Positions 8,714 through 17,322 of a stretch of DNA of 64,000 bases are shown piece after piece. Under the pieces are notes generated by a model. The model was not told the origin of the DNA. It made no database searches and saw only the letters and a program-made list of their open reading frames with translations. Numbering within the stretch: position 1 is the first letter of the stretch; every line of letters begins with the position of its first letter. The translations under genes were made by a program, and so were the position numbers. The stretch is from Enterococcus gilvus ATCC BAA-350 (lineage in GTDB: Bacteria; Bacillota; Bacilli; Lactobacillales; Enterococcaceae). The DNA lies in the NCBI RefSeq assembly GCF_000407545.1, contig NZ_ASWH01000001.1, positions 1,503,501 through 1,567,500 of the forward strand. Reading direction: 5' to 3'.

Positions 8714-10057
8714 ATGAAAGTAGTAGTAGTAGGATGTACACATGCCGGTACCGCAGCCGTTAAAAATATTTTAGCAAACCACCCGGATGCAGAGGTGACA
8801 GTGTTTGAGCGGAATGACAATATCTCATTCCTTTCATGTGGAATCGCTTTATACGTAGGTGGAGTCGTGAAAGATCCAGCAGGGCTATTTTATTCTAACC
8901 CTGAAGAACTTACTTCTTTAGGTGCAAAAGTGAACATGGAACACGATGTAACAAACATTGATACAGATGCTAAAAAAATCACAGCAAAAGATTTGAAAAC
9001 AGAGGAAGAAAAGATCGTTGAATATGATAAATTGGTTGTAACAACAGGTTCTTGGCCAATCATCCCGCCGATCAAAGGGATTGAATCTAAGAATGTTTTA
9101 TTATGCAAAAACTATAACCAGGCAAATGTCATCATTGAACAAGCAAAAGACGCTAAAAAAGTTGTAGTAGTCGGTGGAGGATATATTGGTATTGAATTAG
9201 TAGAAGCTTTTGCCGAGTCAGGTAAAGAAGTAACGCTAATTGATGGATTATCAAGAATCTTAAACAAATATTTAGATAAGCCTTTCACAGATCTACTAGA
9301 AAAAGAATTAGAAGACCATGGTGTGACATTAGCATTGGGAGAGAACGTAAGTGAATTCGTTGCAGATGAAAGTGGTGCTGTAACTAAAGTAGTGACACCG
9401 AGCAATGAATTTGATGCGGATATGGTTATCCTGTGTGTCGGTTTCCGACCTAATACAACGTTATTAGAAGGCAAAGTAGATATGCTGCCAAGCGGAGCAA
9501 TCAAAGTGAACGAATATATGCAATCAAGCAACCCAGATATTTTCTCTGCGGGTGATTCAACAGTTGTTCATTATAACCCAACTGGAAAAGATCAATATAT
9601 CCCTCTAGCAACAAACGCTGTTAGACAAGGAATGTTAGTCGGTCAAAACTTAGTTGAACAAAAAATGAAATACCGAGGCACACAAGGTACTTCTGGTCTT
9701 TACTTATTTGGATGGACGATTGGTTCGACTGGATTAACAAAAGAGAGTGCTGCATTAAATGATTTAGACGTGAATGTAACAGTAATCGAAGACAATTATC
9801 GGCCTGAGTTCATGCCAACTACTGAAAAAGTTTTAATGGAGATTGTTTCAGAAAAAGGCACGAATAAAATTTTAGGTGCACAGTTCCTTTCAAAATATGA
9901 TATTACACAATCTGCAAATACAATCTCAGTGGCTATTCAAAATAATATGACGTTAGAAGATTTAGCATTACAAGATTTCTTCTTCCAGCCACATTTTGAC
10001 CGCCCATGGAATTACTTGAACATTTTAGCTCAAGCGGCTTTAGCGGAAGCAGAATAA
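8714..10057 (+). CDS. nox: NADH oxidase, H2O-forming
   Basis: FAD enzyme that reduces O2 to water with NADH, regenerating NAD+ during aerobic fermentation. The product is 447 residues. The N-terminal MKVVVVGCTHAG, the redox-active Cys42 in SFLSCGIALYVGG, the NAD-binding GGGYIGIELVEAFAESG near residue 155, the FAD-contacting FSAGDS, and the C-terminal FFFQPHFDRPWNYLN closely follow enterococcal NADH oxidase rather than its relative NADH peroxidase, although both share the cysteine-sulfenic acid mechanism. The ATG at 8714 follows AAGAGGGA; an in-frame start at 8663 would include leader sequence. It stands alone between its own promoter and terminator. Confidence 0.93.
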   Translation: MKVVVVGCTHAGTAAVKNILANHPDAEVTVFERNDNISFLSCGIALYVGGVVKDPAGLFYSNPEELTSLGAKVNMEHDVTNIDTDAKKITAKDLKTEEEKIVEYDKLVVTTGSWPIIPPIKGIESKNVLLCKNYNQANVIIEQAKDAKKVVVVGGGYIGIELVEAFAESGKEVTLIDGLSRILNKYLDKPFTDLLEKELEDHGVTLALGENVSEFVADESGAVTKVVTPSNEFDADMVILCVGFRPNTTLLEGKVDMLPSGAIKVNEYMQSSNPDIFSAGDSTVVHYNPTGKDQYIPLATNAVRQGMLVGQNLVEQKMKYRGTQGTSGLYLFGWTIGSTGLTKESAALNDLDVNVTVIEDNYRPEFMPTTEKVLMEIVSEKGTNKILGAQFLSKYDITQSANTISVAIQNNMTLEDLALQDFFFQPHFDRPWNYLNILAQAALAEAE

Positions 10058-10059
10058 AA

Positions 10060-10090
10060 AAAGGGAGGCGTAAGCCTTCTTTTTTTATTG
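10060..10090 (+). terminator. nox terminator
   Basis: A-rich 5' side, GGGAGGC, short GTAA loop, GCCTTC and a run of seven T: a short stem with one G-U pair, directly after the nox stop. Confidence 0.8.
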
Positions 10091-10110
10091 CTAAGAGAAA
10101 TTTATCAGAC

Positions 10111-10139
10111 TTGGAGTTCCTTTTTTTTTAGTGTAAACT
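10111..10139 (+). promoter_or_regulatory. dnaD-nth promoter
   Basis: TTGGAG (10111-10116), 17-base T-rich spacer, TAAACT (10134-10139), 24 bases before the dnaD start. Confidence 0.6.
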
Positions 10140-10162
10140 GAGAAACGAACGGAGGATTTCAA

Positions 10163-10873
10163 ATGATTTCATTAAATGATTATTTAGCGGGTGGGGAGAC
10201 AACAATCTCAAATCTGTTATTAAAAAATTATACTAAACTGGGACTGACGACTGACGAATTTATGTTGTGGCTGCAGCTTTACGCTTCACATCAATCTGGA
10301 GTAGATTTTCCTGATTTGACTGTAATTGCCCAAGACATGGGATGTACTATTGAGAAGATATATGCGTCATTAAATTCACTTGTCAATAAAGAATTCGTTA
10401 CGTTGGATACCGCATTGGACGATGAGGGCAAGCAGAGTGATCGTTACAATTTGTTGCCTGCTTTTGAGAAACTGACAATATTGAAAGAACAAGAGCGCTT
10501 TGAAATTGAGGAGAAGAACGATATTGCTGCTCAAAAGAAAATGTTAAGATCTTTTGAACAGGAATTCGGTCGGCCTTTATCACCGATTGAATACCAAAAA
10601 ATTGGGTATTGGTTAAACGAGGATCACTACGCACCATCGTTGATTGAATTAGCACTACAGGAAGCGGTATTAAACCAAGCGTACAATTTTAAATATATTG
10701 AAACGGTTCTTCAAAGCTGGGAAAAGAAAAATATTCGATCAAAAGTTCAAGTCGAAGAGGAGCAGCGACGACGTAAACAGATTTTATTACAGAAGGAAGA
10801 ACAAAATCAATCCGAAGAACTACCAAAGGTTTCTCTCTATAATTGGCTTGAAAGGAAGGATTCTGATGCTTAA
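10163..10873 (+). CDS. dnaD: DnaD-family primosome protein
   Basis: Primosomal protein that with DnaB and DnaI helps load the replicative helicase at origins and stalled forks. The product is 236 residues. The N-terminal winged-helix DDBH1 part is about residues 1-110 (LLKNYTKLGLTTDEFMLWLQLY is characteristic), then the DDBH2 domain at about 130-200 with FEQEFGRPLSPIEYQKIGYWL and the YIETVLQSWEKKNI segment near its end, and a basic/Gln-rich tail. ATG follows ACGGAGGAT. Its last codons overlap the start of nth by 8 bases, a translationally coupled pair conserved in Firmicutes. Confidence 0.93.
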   Translation: MISLNDYLAGGETTISNLLLKNYTKLGLTTDEFMLWLQLYASHQSGVDFPDLTVIAQDMGCTIEKIYASLNSLVNKEFVTLDTALDDEGKQSDRYNLLPAFEKLTILKEQERFEIEEKNDIAAQKKMLRSFEQEFGRPLSPIEYQKIGYWLNEDHYAPSLIELALQEAVLNQAYNFKYIETVLQSWEKKNIRSKVQVEEEQRRRKQILLQKEEQNQSEELPKVSLYNWLERKDSDA

Positions 10874-11519
10874 TAAAGAAAAAACAATGGAAGCTCTCTC
10901 ACGAATGTACGAAATGTTTCCAAGAGCAATTGGGGAGCTGCATTCAGATTCTCCTTTTCAACTCTTAATCGCTGTTATTCTAAGCGCCCAAGCGACGGAT
11001 GTTTCCGTGAATAAAGCCACACCTGCACTATTTGCAGCCTATCCCACTCCAGAGGCGTTAGCACAGGCACCTATGGACGACATTGTTGCGAAAATTCGAA
11101 CGATCGGTCTTTACCGAAACAAGGCCAAAAATATTAAGGCTTGTGCACAGATGCTACTAGATAATTACGGTGGTATTGTACCAGCATCTCGTGAAGAATT
11201 GGTAAAGCTACCGGGCGTCGGACGCAAAACAGCGAATGTTGTGCTTGGAGATGCTTTTGGTGTCCCAGCAATTGCTGTTGATACGCATGTAGAACGGGTT
11301 ACTAAACGACTACGCATTTGCAAGCTGAACGCGTCTGTTACTGAAGTGGAGGCCACCTTAATGCGCAAGATTCCAAAAGAATTATGGGTAAAAAGCCACC
11401 ACACATTAATTTTTTTTGGAAGGTATCATTGCACGGCTAGAAGTCCTAAATGTGAAATTTGTCCGCTGTTGGATATGTGTCAAGATGGGAAAGACAGATT
11501 AAAAGCCACTCGAAACTAG
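10866..11519 (+). CDS. nth: Endonuclease III (DNA glycosylase/AP lyase)
   Basis: Removes oxidised pyrimidines and cuts the abasic site in base-excision repair. Seen: helix-hairpin-helix LPGVGRKTANVV with the catalytic Lys near residue 120, the catalytic Asp in AVDTHVERV near 138, and a C-terminal iron-sulfur cluster motif C-x6-C-x2-C-x5-C (CTARSPKCEICPLLDMC). The ATG at 10866 overlaps the dnaD end (ATGCTTAA) and has AAGGAAGGA upstream; 217 residues is the usual length. A bidirectional terminator follows. Confidence 0.96.
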   Translation: MLNKEKTMEALSRMYEMFPRAIGELHSDSPFQLLIAVILSAQATDVSVNKATPALFAAYPTPEALAQAPMDDIVAKIRTIGLYRNKAKNIKACAQMLLDNYGGIVPASREELVKLPGVGRKTANVVLGDAFGVPAIAVDTHVERVTKRLRICKLNASVTEVEATLMRKIPKELWVKSHHTLIFFGRYHCTARSPKCEICPLLDMCQDGKDRLKATRN

Positions 11520-11537
11520 TTCGAGCGGCTTTTTTTA
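11501..11537 (+). terminator. Shared terminator between nth and ponA
   Basis: AAAAGCCACTCGAA, loop ACT, AGTTCGAGCGGCTTTTTTT. The A-run on the left and T-run on the right let it serve both the plus-strand nth and the minus-strand ponA. The nth stop codon lies in the loop and the ponA stop codon in the tail. Confidence 0.88.
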
Positions 11538-13862
11538 ATTACTTGATGGCGGTGTGCCATTATTTCCCGGTGTCGGTGCCGGCTGACTAGCACTTGACGA
11601 CGGTTGAGATGGCTGTGGCTCAGGAGCCGCCGATGATGATGGTGGCGGTGTGGGCGCAGGAGCAGAAGATGAGCTACTAGGAGGCACTGGCTCGCTGCTG
11701 CTTGCTGGCGGCGCGATCGTAGATGACTCAGAAACACTCGACTGCGCTGTGCTGCTTGATGGCATGGTCGTCTGACTAGAATAAGAATTGTAGTATGAAC
11801 TTTGACCAGTCCGATTTGGTTGAACAGGTGTATAAGAGGCGCCTTTTACATAAAGTTCATTCCCACTTCGAAGCACATCATCAGGCATTGTCCAATCAAC
11901 ATTCGGAACATTTTGAGAAACATAGCTCATGAATTCTTTGTAAATGAGTTGTGCAGTATTCTCTGATTCTGAGGTAATAGGAGTCATGCGATCGTCATAA
12001 CCAGTCCAAATTGATAATGAATAATTTGGTGTAAATCCTGTGAACATAACATCTGGCTCAATAGCACCGGCATGAGGTATCTTCGCTAACTCGTCATCTG
12101 TATAATTTGAAGTACCTGTTTTACCAGCTTGGAAAAGATTCGGGATTTGAGCATATGTTCCAGTCCCTCTTGAGATAACATCCTTTAAAATATCAGTAAT
12201 CATGTATGCAGTGTACGGTTCCATTGCTTTCTCGCCTTTATTTGAGAACGTTTGTTCTGACCCGTCCTGATATTTGATTTTATTGATATAAAGGGGTTCA
12301 TTATATGTTCCGCCATTAGCGAAGGCAGCGTAAGCAGCAGCCATTTTTTCAGTAGAAATACCATACTTTGTTCCATCCTGTGTTTCAGTATTACTTGATA
12401 TGGCATTGGCTTGTTGAATATCTTTGTATTCAATACCTAATTTTTTCAAAAATTTAGAAACATTTTCGGGTCCCACTTCGTTAAATAATTTGACTGCAGG
12501 GACATTTCGAGAGTCATAAAGTGCCTGACGTAAAGTGATGGTCCCTTGATATGAATTGTCCCAGTTTTTAACTTCTGTCTGAGTTCCTTCGTAACGATAA
12601 GGCTCATCTTTGAAACGTGTTTCAGCCGTTGAGAATTTTTTGTACTCGAAAGCCGGGCCGTAATCAGTTATCGGCTTAACAGTTGAACCAAAATCCCGTG
12701 TAGTATTCACCGCACGATTCATACCTAAATAAACGTCATCAGCAATATTTCGTCCGCCGATTTGTGCTGTAACATTTCCGGTCTTGGAATCGATCAGTGT
12801 CGCAGCAACTTGGAATTTTTCATCAGGATATTGAACGTACTCGTCACCATTTACAATAGAATATAGACGATTTTGTGCATCCTTGTCTAAATTCGTGTAG
12901 ATGTCTAAACCATCCGTATACACATTTTTTCCGGTTTTCGCTTCAACTTGTGCGATAACTTCTTTAACGTAATTATCAGATACTTTTCTCTCTTGATTAT
13001 CCGCCGGTAAAGGTATCAATCCTTGATCAATGGGTTCTTTGGTCGCTTTATCGTATTCTTCTTGAGAAATTTTTTTATTGTTTAACATTGTATATAAGAC
13101 AGTGTCACGACGTTCTTTTGCAGCATCAGGATGCTTATAAGGGTCATATGAATTAGGTGCTTGAGGCATACCAGCAAGCAGAGCCGTCTGCGCTACGCTT
13201 AAATGCTGTAACTCTTTTCCAAAGTAGGTTTCAGCAGCTGTTTCCATCCCATATAGACCATTTGCCATATAAACTTTATTAATGTAATAAGTTAAAATTT
13301 CTTGTTTTGAATGTTTCTTTTCTAATTGAATGGCCAACCAAGCTTCTTGAGCTTTCCGACGCAAGGTCTTATCCGCTTCCTCAGTAGTTGTTGAGAAGAA
13401 GGAGAGTTTGATTAATTGCTGCGTCAAGGTGCTTCCTCCTTGAAGGCCTCCTCGATTTGTAATATTGTGCAATGCTGAACCTGCAATACGTACGGGGTCT
13501 ACACCGTTATGTTTAAAGAAACGGCGATCTTCAACCGAAACGATTGCATCATCCAATTCCTGTGGAATCTTATCAGCCTCAACTTTTTCTCTTTTTTCTG
13601 CTCCGAGGTCTTCAAAAATGTTTCCATCTTTATCTAAAAGCTTCGAAGAAACAGTCGCCTCTAATTTTTTATCAGTTAATGTTGGCGCGTCTTTAACATA
13701 GAAGAAAAAGATGCCTATACCTGTGAGCAATGCTACACAGAGCAAGCCAACGACTGCGATTGCAACTTTTAACCCAATGTGGCGATTCTGTTTACTTTTT
13801 TGTGCAGGTTTCTTTCCTTGAGGGGTTCGCTTACTTTTTTGCGAACGTGAGGGATTAGCCAT
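11535..13862 (-). CDS. ponA: Class A penicillin-binding protein 1A
   Basis: Bifunctional peptidoglycan glycosyltransferase/transpeptidase of 775 residues. A basic cytoplasmic N-terminus is followed by one membrane anchor (about residues 30-53). The glycosyltransferase domain has EDRRFFKHNGVD near residue 111 and GGSTLTQQLIK near 142. The transpeptidase domain has SxxK in DFGSTVKPIT, SxN in AISSNTE and KTGTS. The last 90 residues are a low-complexity Ser/Pro/Ala/Gln tail, probably a wall-spanning or disordered extension. It overlaps the end of the upstream recU by 8 bases, the conserved recU-ponA pair. Confidence 0.95.
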   Translation of the reverse strand: MANPSRSQKSKRTPQGKKPAQKSKQNRHIGLKVAIAVVGLLCVALLTGIGIFFFYVKDAPTLTDKKLEATVSSKLLDKDGNIFEDLGAEKREKVEADKIPQELDDAIVSVEDRRFFKHNGVDPVRIAGSALHNITNRGGLQGGSTLTQQLIKLSFFSTTTEEADKTLRRKAQEAWLAIQLEKKHSKQEILTYYINKVYMANGLYGMETAAETYFGKELQHLSVAQTALLAGMPQAPNSYDPYKHPDAAKERRDTVLYTMLNNKKISQEEYDKATKEPIDQGLIPLPADNQERKVSDNYVKEVIAQVEAKTGKNVYTDGLDIYTNLDKDAQNRLYSIVNGDEYVQYPDEKFQVAATLIDSKTGNVTAQIGGRNIADDVYLGMNRAVNTTRDFGSTVKPITDYGPAFEYKKFSTAETRFKDEPYRYEGTQTEVKNWDNSYQGTITLRQALYDSRNVPAVKLFNEVGPENVSKFLKKLGIEYKDIQQANAISSNTETQDGTKYGISTEKMAAAYAAFANGGTYNEPLYINKIKYQDGSEQTFSNKGEKAMEPYTAYMITDILKDVISRGTGTYAQIPNLFQAGKTGTSNYTDDELAKIPHAGAIEPDVMFTGFTPNYSLSIWTGYDDRMTPITSESENTAQLIYKEFMSYVSQNVPNVDWTMPDDVLRSGNELYVKGASYTPVQPNRTGQSSYYNSYSSQTTMPSSSTAQSSVSESSTIAPPASSSEPVPPSSSSSAPAPTPPPSSSAAPEPQPSQPSSSASQPAPTPGNNGTPPSSN

Positions 13863-14472
13863 TTGTTAAACTCCTTTTTGCGAGATATTGTTCCACTGCT
13901 TCCAAATATGGGATTCTTGGTGCAATTTGCGGTTTGATTTCGATGCCAACTGCTTCAATCAACTCAAGCGGAAGTGATTTTTTCCCTGTTTCTTGTCTGT
14001 TCCAATAGTTTATCAGTTCTTCAGAAGAAAGAAAAAAACAACGATTTAGACTTGAAAACCAAAGCAAGATAAAGCACACTGCTTTTTGTTTCAAACACTG
14101 TTCCATATGAGCAATTTGATGCTGATGAAAATTTTTGAGCGGAAAAGAAGTTTTATTTTTCGTTTCCTTCGCTTCAAAATCTAAATAGTATCCACGATAA
14201 ACGCCATTATAATCCGTAGTAGAAGGTTGCCTAAAATAGGCCTCTTTAATTACTGCTGCACTACGTTTAGGATAATCAACCTTAACGATCTGAAGCGGCG
14301 TTGGCTTTTTATGGACAACTGCCTTATCATGGGTTAAGTAGTATTCGTTGCTTTGATTAATTGCTTCCTCAAAGCGCATACCGCGATTGGCAAAAGTTGT
14401 TTCTTTTTTTAAGGATCGTTCCCGTGGATTCTTTTGTGAAAATGATTGACCGTTAGGGTAGTGAAAGGTCAT
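13855..14472 (-). CDS. recU: Holliday junction resolvase RecU
   Basis: Resolves Holliday junctions in recombination and chromosome segregation. The product is 205 residues, normal for RecU. Recognised by PNGQSF near the start, ANRGMRFEEAINQSNEYY, the stretch DYNGVYRGYYLDFEAKET that supplies catalytic Asp/Glu/Lys residues, and HQHQIAHMEQC. The ATG at 14472 follows a GGAGTG site. It is co-transcribed with ponA (8-bp overlap) and divergent from ypsA, an arrangement shared with Bacillus. Confidence 0.95.
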   Translation of the reverse strand: MTFHYPNGQSFSQKNPRERSLKKETTFANRGMRFEEAINQSNEYYLTHDKAVVHKKPTPLQIVKVDYPKRSAAVIKEAYFRQPSTTDYNGVYRGYYLDFEAKETKNKTSFPLKNFHQHQIAHMEQCLKQKAVCFILLWFSSLNRCFFLSSEELINYWNRQETGKKSLPLELIEAVGIEIKPQIAPRIPYLEAVEQYLAKRSLTNG

Positions 14473-14553
14473 TTTTCATCACACTCCTGTTTGATATTAT
14501 AGCAAATTTTTTTGAAAGATATTTTATTTTTAAGTGAAAGTAAGGAAATTGCA

Positions 14554-15111
14554 ATGAATGACACAATACAGCGATTATACGTAACTGGATACCAAAGCTT
14601 TGAGCTAGGAATTTTCAGCGACAATGACCCTCGAGTACAAGTAATTAAAAATGTATTAAAGAGAGAATTGATAGCATTAATTGAGAATGGATTGGAATGG
14701 GTCATGATCAGTGGAAGTTTGGGAACCGAAATTTGGTCAGGGCAACTTGTTAACGAATTAAAGGATGAGTATCCTGAACTTAAATTAGCGATTGTTTTTC
14801 CTTTTGAGGGTTTTGGAAGTAATTGGAAAGAACAAAATCAATTATATTTAAGCGAGCTTGTGCAGACGGCAGATTTTGTTGATTCTGTAAGTCATCATCC
14901 GTATCAAAATCCTGGACAATTTAAAAATCACGTAAGTTTTCTATTGCATCATACAGATGCTACATTACTAGTATATGATACTGAATATCCTGGTAAGAGC
15001 AAATTTTTCCTGAGAGATATTGAAAAATTCCAAGAACAGAATTCTTATGAATTGCTTACAATCACTATGGATGATTTAGAAAATTCCTCAGACTTTGGGG
15101 ATAGTGTTTGA
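14554..15111 (+). CDS. ypsA: DUF1273/YpsA family protein
   Basis: A 185-residue protein of the YpsA/DUF1273 family, a Rossmann-like (SLOG superfamily) fold of unknown biochemistry; B. subtilis YpsA has been linked to cell division with its neighbour GpsB. Characteristic segments are LYVTGYQSFELGIF near residue 6, WVMISGSLGTEIW near 47, LKLAIVFPFEGFGSNW near 76 and LLVYDTEYPGKSKFF near 143. The ATG at 14554 has AAGGAAA upstream; an in-frame start at 14512 is less likely. It is divergent from recU with a gap of only 81 bp. Confidence 0.88.
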   Translation: MNDTIQRLYVTGYQSFELGIFSDNDPRVQVIKNVLKRELIALIENGLEWVMISGSLGTEIWSGQLVNELKDEYPELKLAIVFPFEGFGSNWKEQNQLYLSELVQTADFVDSVSHHPYQNPGQFKNHVSFLLHHTDATLLVYDTEYPGKSKFFLRDIEKFQEQNSYELLTITMDDLENSSDFGDSV

Positions 15112-15136
15112 TTTCCTAGGATTTATCGGCTAGAAT
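15108..15136 (+). promoter_or_regulatory. gpsB promoter
   Basis: TTGATT (15108-15113), 17-base spacer, TAGAAT (15131-15136). The -35 overlaps the ypsA stop codon. It may also drive rnpB, for which I see no separate promoter. Confidence 0.6.
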
Positions 15137-15179
15137 ATATTAGAAAGTAAATTAAGATTAGAGCTAATGAGGTGGAAAA

Positions 15180-15584
15180 ATGGCGAATGTAATCTATACT
15201 CCAAATGATATTTTGGAGCAAGAGTTTAAAACAAAGATGCGCGGTTACGATCCAATCGAAGTCGACGAATTTTTAGACAATGTGATCAAAGATTATGAAG
15301 CTTATAACAAAGAAGTATTAACACTAAGAGAAGAAAATGATCGTTTGAAAGCAAAAGTTGAACAGTTATCAAAAGCTCAGCCAGCACCTTCACGTGTAAA
15401 AGAAGCGGCACCTAAGAGCTCAGCTGTAACAAATTTTGATATTTTGAAACGTTTATCAAATCTTGAAAGAGAAGTATTTGGTAAAAAACTTGACCAACAG
15501 GCAACGAATCAAACAGCTTCTTCTGAATTTGGTCAAAGCTACACACAAGATGAGAGTGACATCGAAAAAACTCGTCAATTTTAA
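15180..15584 (+). CDS. gpsB: Cell-division adaptor GpsB
   Basis: DivIVA-related membrane-binding adaptor that coordinates septal and peripheral peptidoglycan synthesis by binding penicillin-binding proteins. The 134-residue product has the N-terminal DivIVA-type coiled coil (about 1-70: YTPNDILEQEFKTKMRGYDPIEVDEFLDNV), an Ala/Pro/Ser-rich linker and a short C-terminal helix (NFDILKRLSNLEREVFGKKL), then a Gln/Thr-rich tail. ATG follows GAGGTGG. The context ypsA-gpsB-rnpB-ypsC is the same as in Bacillus. A physical partner, PBP1A (ponA), is encoded just upstream. Confidence 0.95.
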   Translation: MANVIYTPNDILEQEFKTKMRGYDPIEVDEFLDNVIKDYEAYNKEVLTLREENDRLKAKVEQLSKAQPAPSRVKEAAPKSSAVTNFDILKRLSNLEREVFGKKLDQQATNQTASSEFGQSYTQDESDIEKTRQF

Positions 15585-15589
15585 ATTTG

Positions 15590-15981
15590 AATGATGCAAT
15601 TTTTGGGTGATCGCGGTTTGCATTACGCAGGCTGAGGAAAGTCCATGCTCGCACAGACTGAGATGTTTGTAGTGTTCGTGCTTAGCGAAACCATAAGCTA
15701 AGGTACTTCTTATGAAGTAACGGCAGAAAAAAGGGCTAAGGAGCAATCTATGTCCGAGTATTCTTGAAAGTGCCACAGTGACGAAGCATTTTGAGAAATC
15801 AAAATGGTGGAACGCGGTAAACCCCTCGAGCGAGCAACCCAAACAATGGTAGGGGCGCTTTTTCTAAGGAAATGAACGATGAAAGAGACGGCATTTATGT
15901 CGGAGATAGATGATTACCACGATGGTCACACTTCCCTGAGTTGATCGTCGTACAAAACATGGCTTACAGAAAATTGCAGCA
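15590..15981 (+). ncRNA. rnpB: RNase P RNA, Bacillus (B) type
   Basis: Catalytic RNA that matures tRNA 5' ends. Diagnostic conserved blocks are GAGGAAAGTCCATGCTCGCA (CR-I), GTAGTGTTCGTG, AGTGCCACAGTGACGAAG, GGAACGCGGTAAACCCCTCG (CR-IV), GAGCGAGCAACCCAAA, AGATAGATGATTACC and ACAAAACATGGCTTACAGAA (CR-V). The closing P1 helix is GCAATTTT (15596-15603) with AAAATTGC (15970-15977). Ends are estimated from P1. Open frames on the opposite strand here are shadows of this RNA. Confidence 0.96.
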
Positions 15982-15993
15982 ATTCAGGGTGTG

Positions 15994-16025
15994 CCTTCCA
16001 ACTTTGCGTTGTGAAGGTTTTTTTG
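15994..16025 (+). terminator. rnpB terminator
   Basis: CCTTCCAAC, short loop, GTTGTGAAGG and then TTTTTTTGCG, 13 bases after the rnpB P1 helix. Confidence 0.82.
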
Positions 16026-16078
16026 CGAGCTTCACTATGTATTTTCTTTTACCTAGTAAAATCGCAAGTATTCGTATA

Positions 16079-16107
16079 TTGAAAATTCTTGTGAGATAAC
16101 CTATTAA
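16079..16107 (+). promoter_or_regulatory. Promoter of the ypsC-type methyltransferase gene
   Basis: TTGAAA (16079-16084), 17-base spacer, TATTAA (16102-16107), about 50 bases before the start codon. Confidence 0.55.
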
Positions 16108-16158
16108 ATAAGCTTTTTATTGAAATAAATCACATCATATAACAATTAAGGAGTTATT

Positions 16159-17322
16159 ATGGAAAAACAATATAATTTGATTGCTACAGCCGCAGCAGGT
16201 ATTGAAGCGCTTGTAGGCAAAGAACTTAGAGATTTGGGAATTGACTGTCAGGTTGAAAATGGACGAGCTCGGTTTAAAGGAAATCTTGAAACAATCGCTA
16301 CAGCAAATTTATGGTTGCGAACTGCTGATCGAGTAAAAATCGTTGTTGACGAATTTGATGCGTACACGTTTGATGAATTATTTGAAAAAGTGAAAGCAAT
16401 CCCTTGGGAAGACTTTTTACCTATGGATGCAGAATTTCCAGTTGCAGGTCGTTCGATTAAGTCAAAATTGTATAGTGTACCCGACTGTCAGTCGATTACA
16501 AAAAAAGCAATCGTAGAACGTTTACGTGAAGTGTATCATCGTCCTTCACGAGTTCCTCTCCCTGAAACAGGGGCTTTATTTCAATTAGAGGTCGCTTTAT
16601 TGAAAGACCATGTGGTATTGACTTTAGACACAACGGGGCCAAGTTTGTTTAAACGTGGCTATCGTTTAGAAAAAGGGGGCGCACCTTTAAAGGAAAACAT
16701 GGCTGCTGCTTTAGTTATGCTGACCAATTGGCGAAAGGATCGTCCGTTTTACGATCCCGTTTGTGGTTCAGGAACATTATGTATTGAAGCAGCACTAATT
16801 GGTCATAATATGGCCCCTGGATTTAATCGCGATTTCGCTTGTGAAGCTTGGGAATGGTTTGATCCTGAAGTTTTTGACAAAGTACGTACTGCTGCCGATG
16901 AAGCTGCTGATTATGACATCCAATTAGATATTACTGGTTCAGATATTAATGGGCGCATGATTGAAATTGCTCGCGCAAATGCTGAAGAAATCGGTTTGGG
17001 CGATTCGATCCAATTCAAACAAAGAGCTATCAAAGATTTCAAAACGGAAAAAGAATATGGTGTAATTGTTGCAAATCCGCCTTATGGCGAAAGATTAGGT
17101 GAAGAAGAACAAGTTCGTGAGCTCTATCGTGAGATGGGAGAAGTATTCCGTCCATTAAAAACATGGAGTAAATATATTCTAACAAGTGATTTAGCCTTCG
17201 AAGAATTTTATGGGGCAAAAGCTACCAAGAAAAGAAAACTATATAACGGTGCGATAAGAACAGATTTCTTTCAGTATTGGGGTGAACGTCCACCTAGAAA
17301 GCCACGCACCGATGCAGAATAA
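16159..17322 (+). CDS. ypsC: THUMP-domain 23S rRNA guanine-N2 methyltransferase (YpsC/RlmL type)
   Basis: SAM-dependent RNA methyltransferase of 387 residues, equivalent to the first half of E. coli RlmL, which makes m2G2445 in 23S rRNA; the target here is inferred from the family. Seen: an N-terminal ferredoxin-like/THUMP part (about 1-160), the SAM-binding DPVCGSGTLCIEAALIG near residue 198, an acidic motif GSDINGRMIEIARANAE near 255 and the catalytic VANPPYGERLG near 303. ATG follows AAGGAG. It sits after rnpB, as ypsC does in B. subtilis, and overlaps the next gene by 11 bases. Confidence 0.9.
   Translation: MEKQYNLIATAAAGIEALVGKELRDLGIDCQVENGRARFKGNLETIATANLWLRTADRVKIVVDEFDAYTFDELFEKVKAIPWEDFLPMDAEFPVAGRSIKSKLYSVPDCQSITKKAIVERLREVYHRPSRVPLPETGALFQLEVALLKDHVVLTLDTTGPSLFKRGYRLEKGGAPLKENMAAALVMLTNWRKDRPFYDPVCGSGTLCIEAALIGHNMAPGFNRDFACEAWEWFDPEVFDKVRTAADEAADYDIQLDITGSDINGRMIEIARANAEEIGLGDSIQFKQRAIKDFKTEKEYGVIVANPPYGERLGEEEQVRELYREMGEVFRPLKTWSKYILTSDLAFEEFYGAKATKKRKLYNGAIRTDFFQYWGERPPRKPRTDAE

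Noticed and set aside
10698..10865. Upstream extension of the nth frame into dnaD.
   Set aside because: The extension has basic shadow sequence unlike endonuclease III, and the ATG at 10866 has the ribosome-binding site and correct length.
15412..15842. Open frames on the minus strand across 15412-15842 that could look like small genes.
   Set aside because: They lie over the RNase P RNA and the end of gpsB; they have no ribosome-binding sites, and the conserved rnpB blocks explain the sequence.
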